Source: Hyphomonadaceae bacterium
Lineage (GTDB): Bacteria > Pseudomonadota > Alphaproteobacteria > Caulobacterales > Hyphomonadaceae
DNA: 50,029 nucleotides
Assembly: GCA_027485145.1 (NCBI GenBank)
Contig: JAIXRO010000179.1
Span: 1-50,029, forward strand
Reading direction: 5' to 3'
The notes below the pieces were generated by a model. It worked only from the letters and a program-made list of their open reading frames with translations, was not told the DNA's origin and did not search any database. The position numbers were made by a program, and so were the translations under genes. Positions within the stretch are counted from its first letter, which is position 1. Each line of letters opens with the position of its first letter. Below are positions 42,826 through 50,029 of the stretch, in pieces.

Positions 42826-43176
42826 CTACAGAAACGCAATGCGCTCGCGTTGCTCGGGATCCGGATACGGGCGGTAGAGCCCGACTTCCATCGACCCGAT
42901 CAGGCTGTGCATGAATTCGTAGCGACGGGTATGCTCGTCATCCATCTTCGACAGGAGGCTGAAGGCCTTTTCCAGCTCGCTCATGCTCTCGACTTCGATT
43001 TCAATTAGAAAGTCGGTGTGCTGACCAGAGGCGAGGCCAAACTTGCGGCGAAGCAGGCGCCAGTCGCTGATGATCTTCTCGGATTTCAGGTGTCCGAGCC
43101 AGGCATCGGCGGCCGCCGCAAACTGAAGCGCGCGGTCTCCGCTCTTGAGCTCAACCATGCAATGATAAAGGTTCAT
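42826..43176 (-). CDS. DUF6614 family protein
   Basis: 116 residues with AGGA before the ATG. The conserved pattern is clear: MNLYHCMVELKSGDRALQFAAAADAWLGHL, SDWRLLRRKFGLASG, DFLIEIEVESMSELEKAFSLLSK, and a C-terminal VGLYRPYPDPEQRER. Ferredoxin-like fold expected; function unknown. Divergent from the hydrolase gene across a 218-base gap with no recognised element. Confidence 0.85.
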   Translation of the reverse strand: MNLYHCMVELKSGDRALQFAAAADAWLGHLKSEKIISDWRLLRRKFGLASGQHTDFLIEIEVESMSELEKAFSLLSKMDDEHTRRYEFMHSLIGSMEVGLYRPYPDPEQRERIAFL

Positions 43177-43394
43177 AAGGATCGTCCTGCGGCTTGTTTC
43201 GGCCGGACAATGATCTCAAACCGGGGTTTAGAAATCATTAGGTCCGGCTGTCCAGTTTCGCCGGTTCCGGTCAGAATCGCGCAAGCGGGCACGCTGACAG
43301 CCCAGAACGGCGTCGCACGCCGGCCGAATGTCCCACGTCGGCATTGACGGGATGGCCGGTTCGCCGAAAAGTCAGCCTTCGGAGATCCGCCCGC

Positions 43395-44150
43395 ATGACC
43401 GAACCGATCGAACGCACCGTCAGAGCCCTTCTCGCGGAACTCGTGCCGAGTTCGCCGAGTGCAGCGCCCGGCCAGAACATGCTCGCGCCCAATGCAAGAT
43501 GCGATGCCGGCGAGACGCCGCTTTGGCGCGCGCACAAGGGCCCGGCAACCTTGTTCGTACACGGCTGGAACGATACGCACAGGATCTGGCGCCAGTTCGC
43601 GCAGGACTTCATCGTCAACTCTCGGCCTGTCCTGCTGATGGACTTGCCCGGCCACGGCGCGTCAAAGTCTGCCGCGTTCGGCGGTGAGGCTGCGGGCCAA
43701 TCGGTCTACACCGTGTGCAAAGCCGAAGCGCCGATCGATGCGATCATCGCGCATTCGTTCGGGTGTGTGGCCACAGCGAATGCGCTGAAACGCGGCGCCA
43801 AGGCCGATTACATCATCCTCATCGCGCCGCCCGTCCTCGGCTGGGCCGAAAGCAAGCGGCGGACCGGCGTGGATCCCGCCGCGCTTGAACGCGTGCTGGA
43901 AATCGTGGCCGCGGCGGGCGGCGGCGAGATCGGGCCGTTCGACTTCGAAGCCGCCCTGTCAGATTTTGGCGGCAAACTGCTGTTCATCGGCTCGGATGCT
44001 GACACCGTTTGCCCGCTGGATGACATCGCAGCGGTTGCCGCCAAACTGGCAGGCGCGGAAGTTTGCGGCGTTTCCGGGCTGGATCACCGCGAGCTTTGCC
44101 TCGATCGCATCGTGCTGGCGAACATCCTGGCATTTCTGGGCTATGACTGA
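43395..44150 (+). CDS. Alpha/beta hydrolase (serine type)
   Basis: 251 residues from the ATG at 43395 (GGAG upstream). Motifs: FVHGWNDTHRIW (oxyanion region), MDLPGHGASK, nucleophile Ser121 in IIAHSFGCVATA (GxSxG variant HSFG), acid in GSDADTVCPLDD, and His in SGLDHRELCLD. A complete catalytic triad, so an esterase, lipase or C-C hydrolase; substrate not deducible. Confidence 0.88.
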   Translation: MTEPIERTVRALLAELVPSSPSAAPGQNMLAPNARCDAGETPLWRAHKGPATLFVHGWNDTHRIWRQFAQDFIVNSRPVLLMDLPGHGASKSAAFGGEAAGQSVYTVCKAEAPIDAIIAHSFGCVATANALKRGAKADYIILIAPPVLGWAESKRRTGVDPAALERVLEIVAAAGGGEIGPFDFEAALSDFGGKLLFIGSDADTVCPLDDIAAVAAKLAGAEVCGVSGLDHRELCLDRIVLANILAFLGYD

Positions 44151-44243
44151 AGTCGCGCTGAGCCAGATCGTCGATACCTGGCCATTGTCTCCGACTCCCG
44201 CTTAATCCATCGCGCAAGCCCAAAACCCGAAAGACGACACCCC

Positions 44244-44396
44244 ATGTCCGCTGAGAGTTTCACCGCCCCAATCGCCGCGAGCCACCTTGCGTTCCAAGGC
44301 ATGGCGCTGCGCGTCACGACCGTTTTCCGGCGTGAGGAAGACGGTTGGAAACGCGTGCTGCGCCATGCGGACAGAATTGTTCCAACCGCTGGCTGA
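44244..44396 (+). pseudogene. Remnant of an NTF2-like (DUF4440/SnoaL) gene
   Basis: A 50-codon frame whose second half reads [25 protein letters not shown], the usual C-terminal strand pair of DUF4440-type NTF2 proteins (LRVTxVFRREdGxWkxxHRHaD). The ~100 residues expected before it are missing and the upstream space is taken by another gene, so it looks like a truncated remnant. Its stop ends 1 base before the rnhB start, so it might still aid rnhB translation. Confidence 0.55.
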
Positions 44397-44397
44397 C

Positions 44398-44988
44398 ATG
44401 ACGCCATCCCCCCTCACCTGCGGCGTTGATGAAGCCGGGCGCGGACCCTGGGCCGGACCGGTGACCGCCGCTGCCGTGATCCTTGATCCCGCCCGCCCCA
44501 TCACCGGCCTCACCGATTCCAAGAAGCTCTCCGAAGCCGCCCGCGACCGGCTCGCGCCGGAAATCCGCGGGCGCGCCCTCGCCTGGGCGATCGCCGAAGC
44601 GAGCCCCGAGGAGATCGACCGGCTCAACATCCGCGAGGCGACCTTCCTCGCCATGACTCGCGCCATCGCCGCGCTCGCCCGCACGCCCGCGCACATCCTG
44701 ATCGACGGCAACGCCCTGCCGAAAAACCTGCCCGCACCGGCCCGCGCCATCATCAAGGGCGACCTGACCGAGCCCGCCATCTCCGCCGCCTCCATCCTCG
44801 CGAAAACCCACCGTGACGCGCAGATGAAGGCCTTCTGCGCGGCCCATCCCGACTATGGCTTCAGCCAGCACAAGGGCTACGGCACCGCAGCCCATGCCGA
44901 GGCCCTCGCCCGCCTCGGGCCGTGCGCCATCCACCGGCGCAGCTTTGCACCTGTTCGCCTCGCCATCGAGACAACCGCAAGAGCCTGA
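44398..44988 (+). CDS. rnhB: Ribonuclease HII
   Basis: 196 residues from the ATG at 44398 ([16 protein letters not shown]); the frame extends further left without support. Type II RNase H motifs: [15 protein letters not shown] (Asp-Glu), [19 protein letters not shown] (Asp), [22 protein letters not shown] (Lys and final Asp) and [20 protein letters not shown]. It removes ribonucleotides from DNA. A hairpin repeat 6 bases after the stop probably ends the transcript. Confidence 0.96.
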   Translation: MTPSPLTCGVDEAGRGPWAGPVTAAAVILDPARPITGLTDSKKLSEAARDRLAPEIRGRALAWAIAEASPEEIDRLNIREATFLAMTRAIAALARTPAHILIDGNALPKNLPAPARAIIKGDLTEPAISAASILAKTHRDAQMKAFCAAHPDYGFSQHKGYGTAAHAEALARLGPCAIHRRSFAPVRLAIETTARA

Positions 44989-44994
44989 AGTTTT

Positions 44995-45073
44995 GTCACC
45001 CAGGCGAAAGCCGGGGCCCAGAGGACGCTTGCGCCGCTTTACGCTGCTGGGTCCCGGCTTTCGCCGGGATGAC
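44995..45073. repeat. 27-bp inverted repeat after rnhB (REP-like)
   Basis: Arms at 44995-45021 and 45047-45073: GTCACCCAGGCGAAAGCCGG... against the complement of ...CCGGCTTTCGCCGGGATGAC, differing at 3 of 27 positions, with a 25-base loop. Each arm contains GGCGAAAGCC, itself a small palindrome. Likely a dispersed element that also acts as terminator. Confidence 0.7.
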
Positions 45074-45204
45074 ACGAGCGGAAAGGAGATAGGACATTGA
45101 TCGGCGTTTTTGCGGGGGGCTCGCCCTCGCCTGAAGCCGACGCAGCGTCAGGGTTTGCCAACTCGCGGATTGAGGCGCAAAATTGAACATGGAGGACTAC
45201 GCCC

Positions 45205-46443
45205 ATGACTTACGATCTCGTCATCGTCGGCGGCGGCATTGGCGGCAGCGCGCTGGCCGCTGTCATGGCCCGCGCCGGCCGGAAGGTGCTGCTGCTGGAA
45301 AAATCCGAACACTACGAGGACCGCGTGCGCGGCGAATGGATCGCGCCCTGGGGCGTTACCGAAACGAAGCGCCTCGGCCTCTACGCCCTGCTGATGTCGG
45401 CCGGCGGCCACCACATCACCGACCACGTCACCTATGACGAAAGCCTCGCCCCCGCAGACTGCGAAGCCGCCCCGCTGCCCCTCGGCATCTTCGCCGCCGA
45501 TGTGCCCGGCCCCCTCTGCCTCGGCCATCCGCGGCATTGCCAGACGCTGTATGACGCCGCGCTCGCGGAAGGCGCCACCTGCCTGCGCCCGGTGATCGTC
45601 GATGCCATCACGCTCGGCGCAAACCCGTCCGTGACGTATACGCACAATGGCGCGCAACACACCGCGCATGCGCCCCTGATCGTCGGCGCCGAGGGCCGCC
45701 AGTCCGAAGTGCGCGCTGCCGCCGGCATTCCGCTGCATCAGGACAAACCGCACCACTGGTTCGCGGGCCTGCTGGTCGAGAATGTCAAAGGCTGGAACCC
45801 GACCCGCCAGGCCATCGGCACCGAAGACAATTTCGGCTTCCTCGCCTTCCCGCAAGGGGGTGACCGCGTGCGCGTCTATGGCGGATATGCCCTTGAGGAA
45901 AAAGGCCGTTTCAACGGCGAAGACGGCGCCCGCCGCTTCCTCGAAGCCTTCCGCATGTCCTGCGCGCCGGACAATGCCGCCCTCGCGGCCGGCACGCCCG
46001 CGGGGCCCCTGTTCTCGTATTTCAACAATGACAGCTGGACCGATGAACCCTTCGCGCAAGGCTGCGTCCTCATCGGCGACGCGGCCGGCTGGAATGATCC
46101 GATCAATGGCCTCGGCCTCTCGATCACCTACCGCGACGTGCGCATGGTCTCCGACATCCTGATGGAAACGCCCGCAGGCGTCGCACCCAACTTCGCTCCG
46201 TATGCAGAGGAGCGCGCCGAACGCATGCGCCGCCTGCGCTTTGCCGGCCGTCTGCAGGCCACGCTCGACATGGAGTTCGGCGAGGCCGCCCGTGAGCGCC
46301 GCCGCAGCTACCATGAACGCAAAGCTGCCGACCCGACGCTCGGCCTGCACGGCATCGCGATCATGGCCGGCCCGGAGAATGCCCCGCCCGAAATCTTCAC
46401 CGAAGCCCACCGCGCCCGCGTGCTCGGACTTGAACTCGCATGA
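45205..46443 (+). CDS. FAD-dependent oxidoreductase (PHBH-like monooxygenase family)
   Basis: 412 residues with GGAGG upstream. N-terminal Rossmann GGGIGGSALAAVMARAG and Glu in LLLEKSE, then RGEWIAPWGVTETKRLGL, the middle LIVGAEGRQSEVRAAAG, and the second FAD motif VLIGDAAGWNDPINGLGLSITYRDVR. The group includes aromatic hydroxylases, halogenase-like and geranylgeranyl-reductase-like enzymes; a substrate domain without known motif keeps this open. The stop overlaps the NTF2-like start as ATGA, pointing to a shared pathway. Confidence 0.9.
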   Translation: MTYDLVIVGGGIGGSALAAVMARAGRKVLLLEKSEHYEDRVRGEWIAPWGVTETKRLGLYALLMSAGGHHITDHVTYDESLAPADCEAAPLPLGIFAADVPGPLCLGHPRHCQTLYDAALAEGATCLRPVIVDAITLGANPSVTYTHNGAQHTAHAPLIVGAEGRQSEVRAAAGIPLHQDKPHHWFAGLLVENVKGWNPTRQAIGTEDNFGFLAFPQGGDRVRVYGGYALEEKGRFNGEDGARRFLEAFRMSCAPDNAALAAGTPAGPLFSYFNNDSWTDEPFAQGCVLIGDAAGWNDPINGLGLSITYRDVRMVSDILMETPAGVAPNFAPYAEERAERMRRLRFAGRLQATLDMEFGEAARERRRSYHERKAADPTLGLHGIAIMAGPENAPPEIFTEAHRARVLGLELA

Positions 46444-46799
46444 GCGTCGACATCGACACCTTCAACGCCGCCTGGCTCGCCGCCTGGAGCGCCAAGGACG
46501 TGGACAAGCTCCTCGGCTTCTATTCGGCTGACACGGTCTACAAGGACTCGCAGACCGCCGCCGGCCTCACCGGCCATGGCCAGCTGCGCCCCTATCTCGA
46601 AGGCCTGTTCGCTTCGACCCCGAAGATGATCTACAAGGCCGACGAAACCTGGCCGATCCCTGGCGGCTTCTGCGGCCGGTGGTACTGCGCCATCGGCGAA
46701 GGTGGCAAGGACGGCGCCATGCGCGGCTTCGACCTTTGCCTCGTCCGGGACGGCAAGATCACGCTCAACGAAGTCTATGTCCACATGATGCCCGCCTGA
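46440..46799 (+). CDS. NTF2-like/SnoaL-like protein
   Basis: 119 residues. NTF2 fold pattern: FNAAWLAAWSAKDVDKLLGFYSADTVYKDSQTAAGLTGHGQLRPYLEGLFAS and MRGFDLCLVRDGKITLNEVYVHMMP. SnoaL-like members can hydrate, isomerise or cyclise oxygenated intermediates. Translational coupling to the FAD oxidoreductase suggests that it processes or binds the product of that enzyme. Confidence 0.85.
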   Translation: MSVDIDTFNAAWLAAWSAKDVDKLLGFYSADTVYKDSQTAAGLTGHGQLRPYLEGLFASTPKMIYKADETWPIPGGFCGRWYCAIGEGGKDGAMRGFDLCLVRDGKITLNEVYVHMMPA

Positions 46800-46892
46800 A
46801 CACCGCGCCCGCGTGGCAGTTAATGCGCCATTAACCGGAAATTGCTGAATCTCGGCACGCGCTGCAACAGTGCACGCGCAATCGGTGGGTTC

Positions 46893-47357
46893 ATGTTCCT
46901 CTTTCAATGGTTCCTTTTCGGCTGGCATGTCTGGCGCGGCGAAACCGGCCAGCGCTACCGTTTCAAGATCACGCTCACCCGCAAGGCCATTCCCGAAGGC
47001 AGCGGCATCTACATCTTCGTGCGCCGCCGGTTCGGTTTCTTCCTGCAGCCGCTCTATATCGGCAAGGCGACGAGCCTGCGCTCGCGCCTCTATGGCCATG
47101 AGCGGTGGTGGGAAGCCTGGTGGAAGCGCGGCGCCACCGAACGCCACATCCTGGTGGTGCGCACCGCCTCCGACCGCGCCCTGATCGAGGAAGACCTGAT
47201 CCGCCGCTATCAGCCGCGCATGAACGACATGCTCGTCCCGCGCGGCGAGTTCGACCTGCCGTCGAACGCGAAGTTGCGCGCCGAGTGGCGGTTCCGGCAA
47301 TGGTGGAAAAACCTTTTTCGCCTTTCAGGCGAGCGTGGCCGGAATCACGCAGCCTGA
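46893..47357 (+). CDS. GIY-YIG nuclease-like protein
   Basis: 154 residues from the ATG at 46893. GIY-YIG core: SGIYIF (GIY at 38-40), LYIGKATSLRSRLYGH (YIG 55-57, Arg63 or 65), and ALIEEDLIRRYQPRMND with the catalytic Glu (99 or 100) and Asn111. The N-terminus FLFQWFLFGWHVW is strongly hydrophobic and could anchor it. Not a UvrC or SLX1 form; a small solitary nuclease domain of unknown target. A terminator-like hairpin follows 68 bases after the stop. Confidence 0.82.
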   Translation: MFLFQWFLFGWHVWRGETGQRYRFKITLTRKAIPEGSGIYIFVRRRFGFFLQPLYIGKATSLRSRLYGHERWWEAWWKRGATERHILVVRTASDRALIEEDLIRRYQPRMNDMLVPRGEFDLPSNAKLRAEWRFRQWWKNLFRLSGERGRNHAA

Positions 47358-47424
47358 CCAGAATCGGCTTCACAAACCCGTCATCCTCTTGAGAAAAATC
47401 CGTCGCGGATGTTGTTCGGCAATC

Positions 47425-47444
47425 AGCGCTGAAGGCGCTTTTTT
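47425..47444 (+). terminator. Rho-independent terminator directly before the TonB-dependent receptor gene
   Basis: AGCGC-TGAAG-GCGCT followed by a run of six T. It ends only 20 bases before the receptor start codon, with the receptor's ribosome-binding site (GGAGA) in between. Confidence 0.7.
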
Positions 47445-47464
47445 CGATTCCCGGAGACACATCC

Positions 47465-49702
47465 ATGAAAGCTACACGCACCTGGCAGTACGCCATGGCA
47501 TCCTGCTGCGTCCTTGCCCTGCTCGTCCCGTCCGCACTCGCACAGGAAGCGGCGCCCGAAGCGGTCGCGCTCCGGCTTGATCCGGTCACCGTGACCGCCA
47601 CCAAACGCGAAGAGGACATCAAGGATGTCCCCGTCTCGATCACGTCGCTCGACGCCGGCGACCTCGGCGCCTTCAGCCAGGCCGGCGAAGACATCCAGTT
47701 CCTCACCGCCCGCGTGCCGAGCCTGATCATCGAAACCTCCTACGGCCGCATCTTCCCGCGCCCTTACATCCGCGGTCTCGGCAACACGGATTTCGACTTC
47801 AACGCCTCCCAGCCCGTCTCCTTCATCTATGACGAGATCGTCTACGAGAACCCGGTTCTGAAAGGCTTCCCCGTCTTCGACACCGAGCGCGTCGAAGTCC
47901 TGCGCGGCCCGCAAGGGACGCTGTTCGGCCGCAACACGCCGGCCGGCGCGCTGAAATTCGAAAGCGTCAAACCGGGCGACGAGCTCGATGCCTATGCCCG
48001 CGCCGCCTACGGCACGTTCGGCACGACCAATGTCGAAGCCGCTGTCGGCGGCCCGGTCAGCGACAAGGTCTCGCTGCGCCTCTCCGGCGTCTTCCAGCGC
48101 CGTGACGACTATATCGAAACCGCCCTGCCCACCGGCGGCGCCGATGCCGGCGGCTACGAAGACTTCGCCTGGCGCGCCCAGGCCAAGGTCGACGTCACCG
48201 AAAACCTCACCTGGCTCGGCAACCTCCATGGCCGCACGCTCGATGGCGGCCAGGTCAGCTTCCAGGCCAACGCCTTCCAGCAGGGCTCGGCCGGCCCGCG
48301 CCCGGGCTTTGACCGCGAGAAGAACTTCGCCGACGCCCAGGTCGATTCGACCCTCGAAACCGACGCCCTTGGCTTCACCTCGCGTGCCGACTGGGAACTC
48401 TCGGCTGCCACGCTGACCTACCTGTTCGGCTATGAAACCGTCGAGACCTTCTCGCGCGGCGATGTGGACGGCGGCGCTGGCGCAGCCTTCCTGCCGACCG
48501 GCTCGACCCCCGGCCTCATCCCGTTCCCGGCCGAGTCCGCTGACGGGATTGACGACCACCAGCAGATCACCCACGAACTGCGCCTGTCGAACGGCGAAGA
48601 AGCCACCCTGCGCTGGACCGCCGGCCTGTACGCCTTCAACGAAGAGATCGACATCTCCTCGCGCAGCTATGACACGCTCGCTGGCGGCGCCGAGAACGGC
48701 ACGGCCTTCCAGACCCAGGAAACCGATTCGATCGCCGTCTTCGGCAGCGTCGCCTATGACCTGACGGACCGCCTGATCGGCCAAGTCGGCCTGCGCTACA
48801 CGGACGAGTCGAAAGACCTGACCGCCCGCCGCACGCTCTCGCCCTTCGGCGCACCGAACATCAGCCCGCCGACCGTTAGCGTCGGCGACGAGCAGCTCTC
48901 CTGGGATGGCTCGCTCACCTATGTCGTGGACGACAACACCAACGTGTACGGCCGCATCGCCCGGGGCTTCCGCGCCCCGTCGATCCAAGGCCGCCTCGTC
49001 TTCGGCGACGTGATCACGACCGCCGATTCCGAAATCCTCGACAGCTACGAAGCCGGCGTCAAGACGACGATGCTGGACGGCCGCCTCGACGCCAACGTCG
49101 CGGTCTATGCCTACACGGTGGAAGACCTCCAGCTGACCGCCATCGGCGGCGCCGGCAACTTCAACCAGCTGCTGAACGCCGAGGAAGGCAAAGGCTACGG
49201 CTTCGAAGCCGATATCCGCGCCCTGCTCAGCGAGAATCTCGCCTTCAGCGCCGGCCTGTCCTACAACAATACCGAGATCGACGATGCGGGCCTCACTTCC
49301 GGCATCTGCGGCTCGCCCTGCACCGTGCGCGACCCGATCGACCCGGTCAGCGGCGGCGCCGTGATCGACGGCAATCCCTTCCCGCAAGCGCCGGAATGGA
49401 TCGGCAACTTTGCGTTCGACTACACGCGCGACTGGCGCGGCGGCGAGATCTTCGCCTCCACCGACTGGTCCTACCGGTCTGACTCGAACATCTTCCTTTA
49501 CGAAGCGACCGAGTTCACGGCAGAAGGCCGCTGGGAAGGCGGCGCCGCCATCGGCTACCGCAAGGGTCCCTGGTCCGGCAAAGCCTTTGTCCGTAACCTG
49601 ACCGACGAAATCGGTACGGTCTCGGCCATCGACTTCAACAACCTGACCGGCATCTTCAACCAGCCCCGCATCTACGGCATCGAACTCGGCTGGGCACTGT
49701 AA
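47465..49702 (+). CDS. TonB-dependent receptor
   Basis: 745 residues with signal peptide (MKATRTWQYAMASCCVLALLVPSALAQ). Plug domain: DPVTVTATKREEDIKDVPVSITSL (TonB-box-like), IIETSYGRIFPRPYIRGLGNTDF, DTERVEVLRGPQGTLFGRNTPAGAL. Barrel with many NNTNVYGRIARGFRAP-type strands and a C-terminal RIYGIELGWAL. Belongs to the large sphingomonad/Hyphomonas-type receptor group used for uptake of siderophores, oligosaccharides or aromatic compounds; no substrate call. Opposite-strand open frame is a shadow. Third positions nearly all G/C. Confidence 0.95.
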   Translation: MKATRTWQYAMASCCVLALLVPSALAQEAAPEAVALRLDPVTVTATKREEDIKDVPVSITSLDAGDLGAFSQAGEDIQFLTARVPSLIIETSYGRIFPRPYIRGLGNTDFDFNASQPVSFIYDEIVYENPVLKGFPVFDTERVEVLRGPQGTLFGRNTPAGALKFESVKPGDELDAYARAAYGTFGTTNVEAAVGGPVSDKVSLRLSGVFQRRDDYIETALPTGGADAGGYEDFAWRAQAKVDVTENLTWLGNLHGRTLDGGQVSFQANAFQQGSAGPRPGFDREKNFADAQVDSTLETDALGFTSRADWELSAATLTYLFGYETVETFSRGDVDGGAGAAFLPTGSTPGLIPFPAESADGIDDHQQITHELRLSNGEEATLRWTAGLYAFNEEIDISSRSYDTLAGGAENGTAFQTQETDSIAVFGSVAYDLTDRLIGQVGLRYTDESKDLTARRTLSPFGAPNISPPTVSVGDEQLSWDGSLTYVVDDNTNVYGRIARGFRAPSIQGRLVFGDVITTADSEILDSYEAGVKTTMLDGRLDANVAVYAYTVEDLQLTAIGGAGNFNQLLNAEEGKGYGFEADIRALLSENLAFSAGLSYNNTEIDDAGLTSGICGSPCTVRDPIDPVSGGAVIDGNPFPQAPEWIGNFAFDYTRDWRGGEIFASTDWSYRSDSNIFLYEATEFTAEGRWEGGAAIGYRKGPWSGKAFVRNLTDEIGTVSAIDFNNLTGIFNQPRIYGIELGWAL

Positions 49703-49719
49703 GCCGCGACGACCCGTCC

Positions 49720-49744
49720 CCTCCCCGCACGAAGTGTGGGGAGG
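49720..49744. terminator. Hairpin after the TonB-dependent receptor gene
   Basis: CCTCCCCGCAC-GAA-GTGTGGGGAGG, an 11-bp stem with one G-T pair, 18 bases after the stop. Followed by TTAGGGTGGGG, not a T-run; resembles common dispersed repeats as well as a terminator. Confidence 0.55.
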
Positions 49745-49876
49745 GTTAGGGTGGGGCCACTTACGCCTACGAAATCCGCGCGCAAAAAAACAAAATACAG
49801 CGCTGAATCAACGCCTTGCAGAATAGTTGGCGAAAACTTGCGCAACACGTCCGCGCGCCGAGTTATACTGCTCCGC

Positions 49877-50029
49877 ATGCCGACGATGTCCGCCCTCCGC
49901 AGCAGCCCCCACTTCGCGCCCCTGTTCGCGCATGTGTACGTGCTCTGCTGGCCGATCCTCGTCTGGCAACTCAACCGTTTCTACAGCTGGACCATCCGCG
50001 AAGGCATCCATAACGCCCTTTACAGCGTC
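49877..50029 (+). CDS. Membrane protein, 5' part (runs off the window)
   Basis: 51 codons open to the window end: MPTMSALRSSPHFAPLF, then AHVYVLCWPILVWQLNRFY, a likely membrane segment, then a short loop (SWTIREGIHN). No family can be named from this fragment. A -10-like TATACT at 49864-49869 ends 7 bases before the ATG and no ribosome-binding site is present, so a leaderless transcript is possible; the matching -35 (TTGCGC, spacer 20) is poor. Confidence 0.6.
   Translation, partial: MPTMSALRSSPHFAPLFAHVYVLCWPILVWQLNRFYSWTIREGIHNALYSV

Noticed and set aside
47423-49387. 654-codon open frame opposite the TonB-dependent receptor
   Set aside because: Low-complexity Gly/Ala/Asp translation and position entirely antisense to a receptor with clear plug and barrel motifs.

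Overview
The window looks like chromosome of a GC-rich alphaproteobacterium, most likely of the Hyphomonadaceae/Hyphomonas type. That placement is inference: it rests on the recA gene with a DUF2093 gene opposite it, an alaS/tRNA-Pro neighbourhood, DUF6614 and DUF2093 proteins, a TonB-dependent receptor, many VOC and NTF2-like enzymes, and very strong G/C third-position bias. No rRNA, CRISPR array, transposase, integrase or prophage gene was seen. One tRNA (Pro, anticodon CGG) is present.

Left part (about 0.7-17.4 kb): a stretch with visibly softer codon bias than its surroundings, bounded by a PEP-mutase-family gene on the left and argS on the right. It opens with a compact six-gene leftward set (NTF2-like, VOC, alginate-export-type porin, O6-alkylguanine methyltransferase, MFS pump, GNAT) divergent from a MarR regulator with a five-cysteine tail. 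The shared 100-bp intergenic region carries two back-to-back sigma70-like promoters, each with an operator-like palindrome in its spacer. This is the most coherent candidate system in the window and looks like an electrophile/xenobiotic response unit. Further right come an Lnt/nitrilase-like membrane enzyme, a small YdcH/degenerate zinc-ribbon/TerC group with structured leaders, a YqhA membrane protein, a small lipoprotein, GFA and GNAT enzymes, and a sterol-desaturase/EF-hand pair divergent from an OmpR-type two-component system. Three divergent copies of a 61-bp intergenic repeat lie in this stretch and were not seen elsewhere.

Middle part (17.5-31.4 kb): mostly housekeeping genes (argS with a lipoprotein, ispH, trhO with VOC and GST partners, a lipoprotein amidase, tRNA-Pro, alaS, recA, DUF2093). 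It is interrupted at about 20.95-24.1 kb by a repeat-rich patch holding an AT-rich orphan secreted protein and a DUF559 nuclease-like gene flanked by 70-bp inverted repeats.

Right part (31.4-50 kb): metabolic and envelope genes, including TspO, a YcaQ-type glycosylase, a Tic22-like periplasmic protein, quinone oxidoreductase, crotonase, a second TerC, epoxide hydrolase-like protein, SDR, GDPD, a 2H phosphoesterase, RNase HII, an FAD oxidoreductase/NTF2 pair, a GIY-YIG protein and a TonB-dependent receptor. Several palindromic intergenic repeats occur here too. At the right edge a membrane-protein gene runs out of the window.
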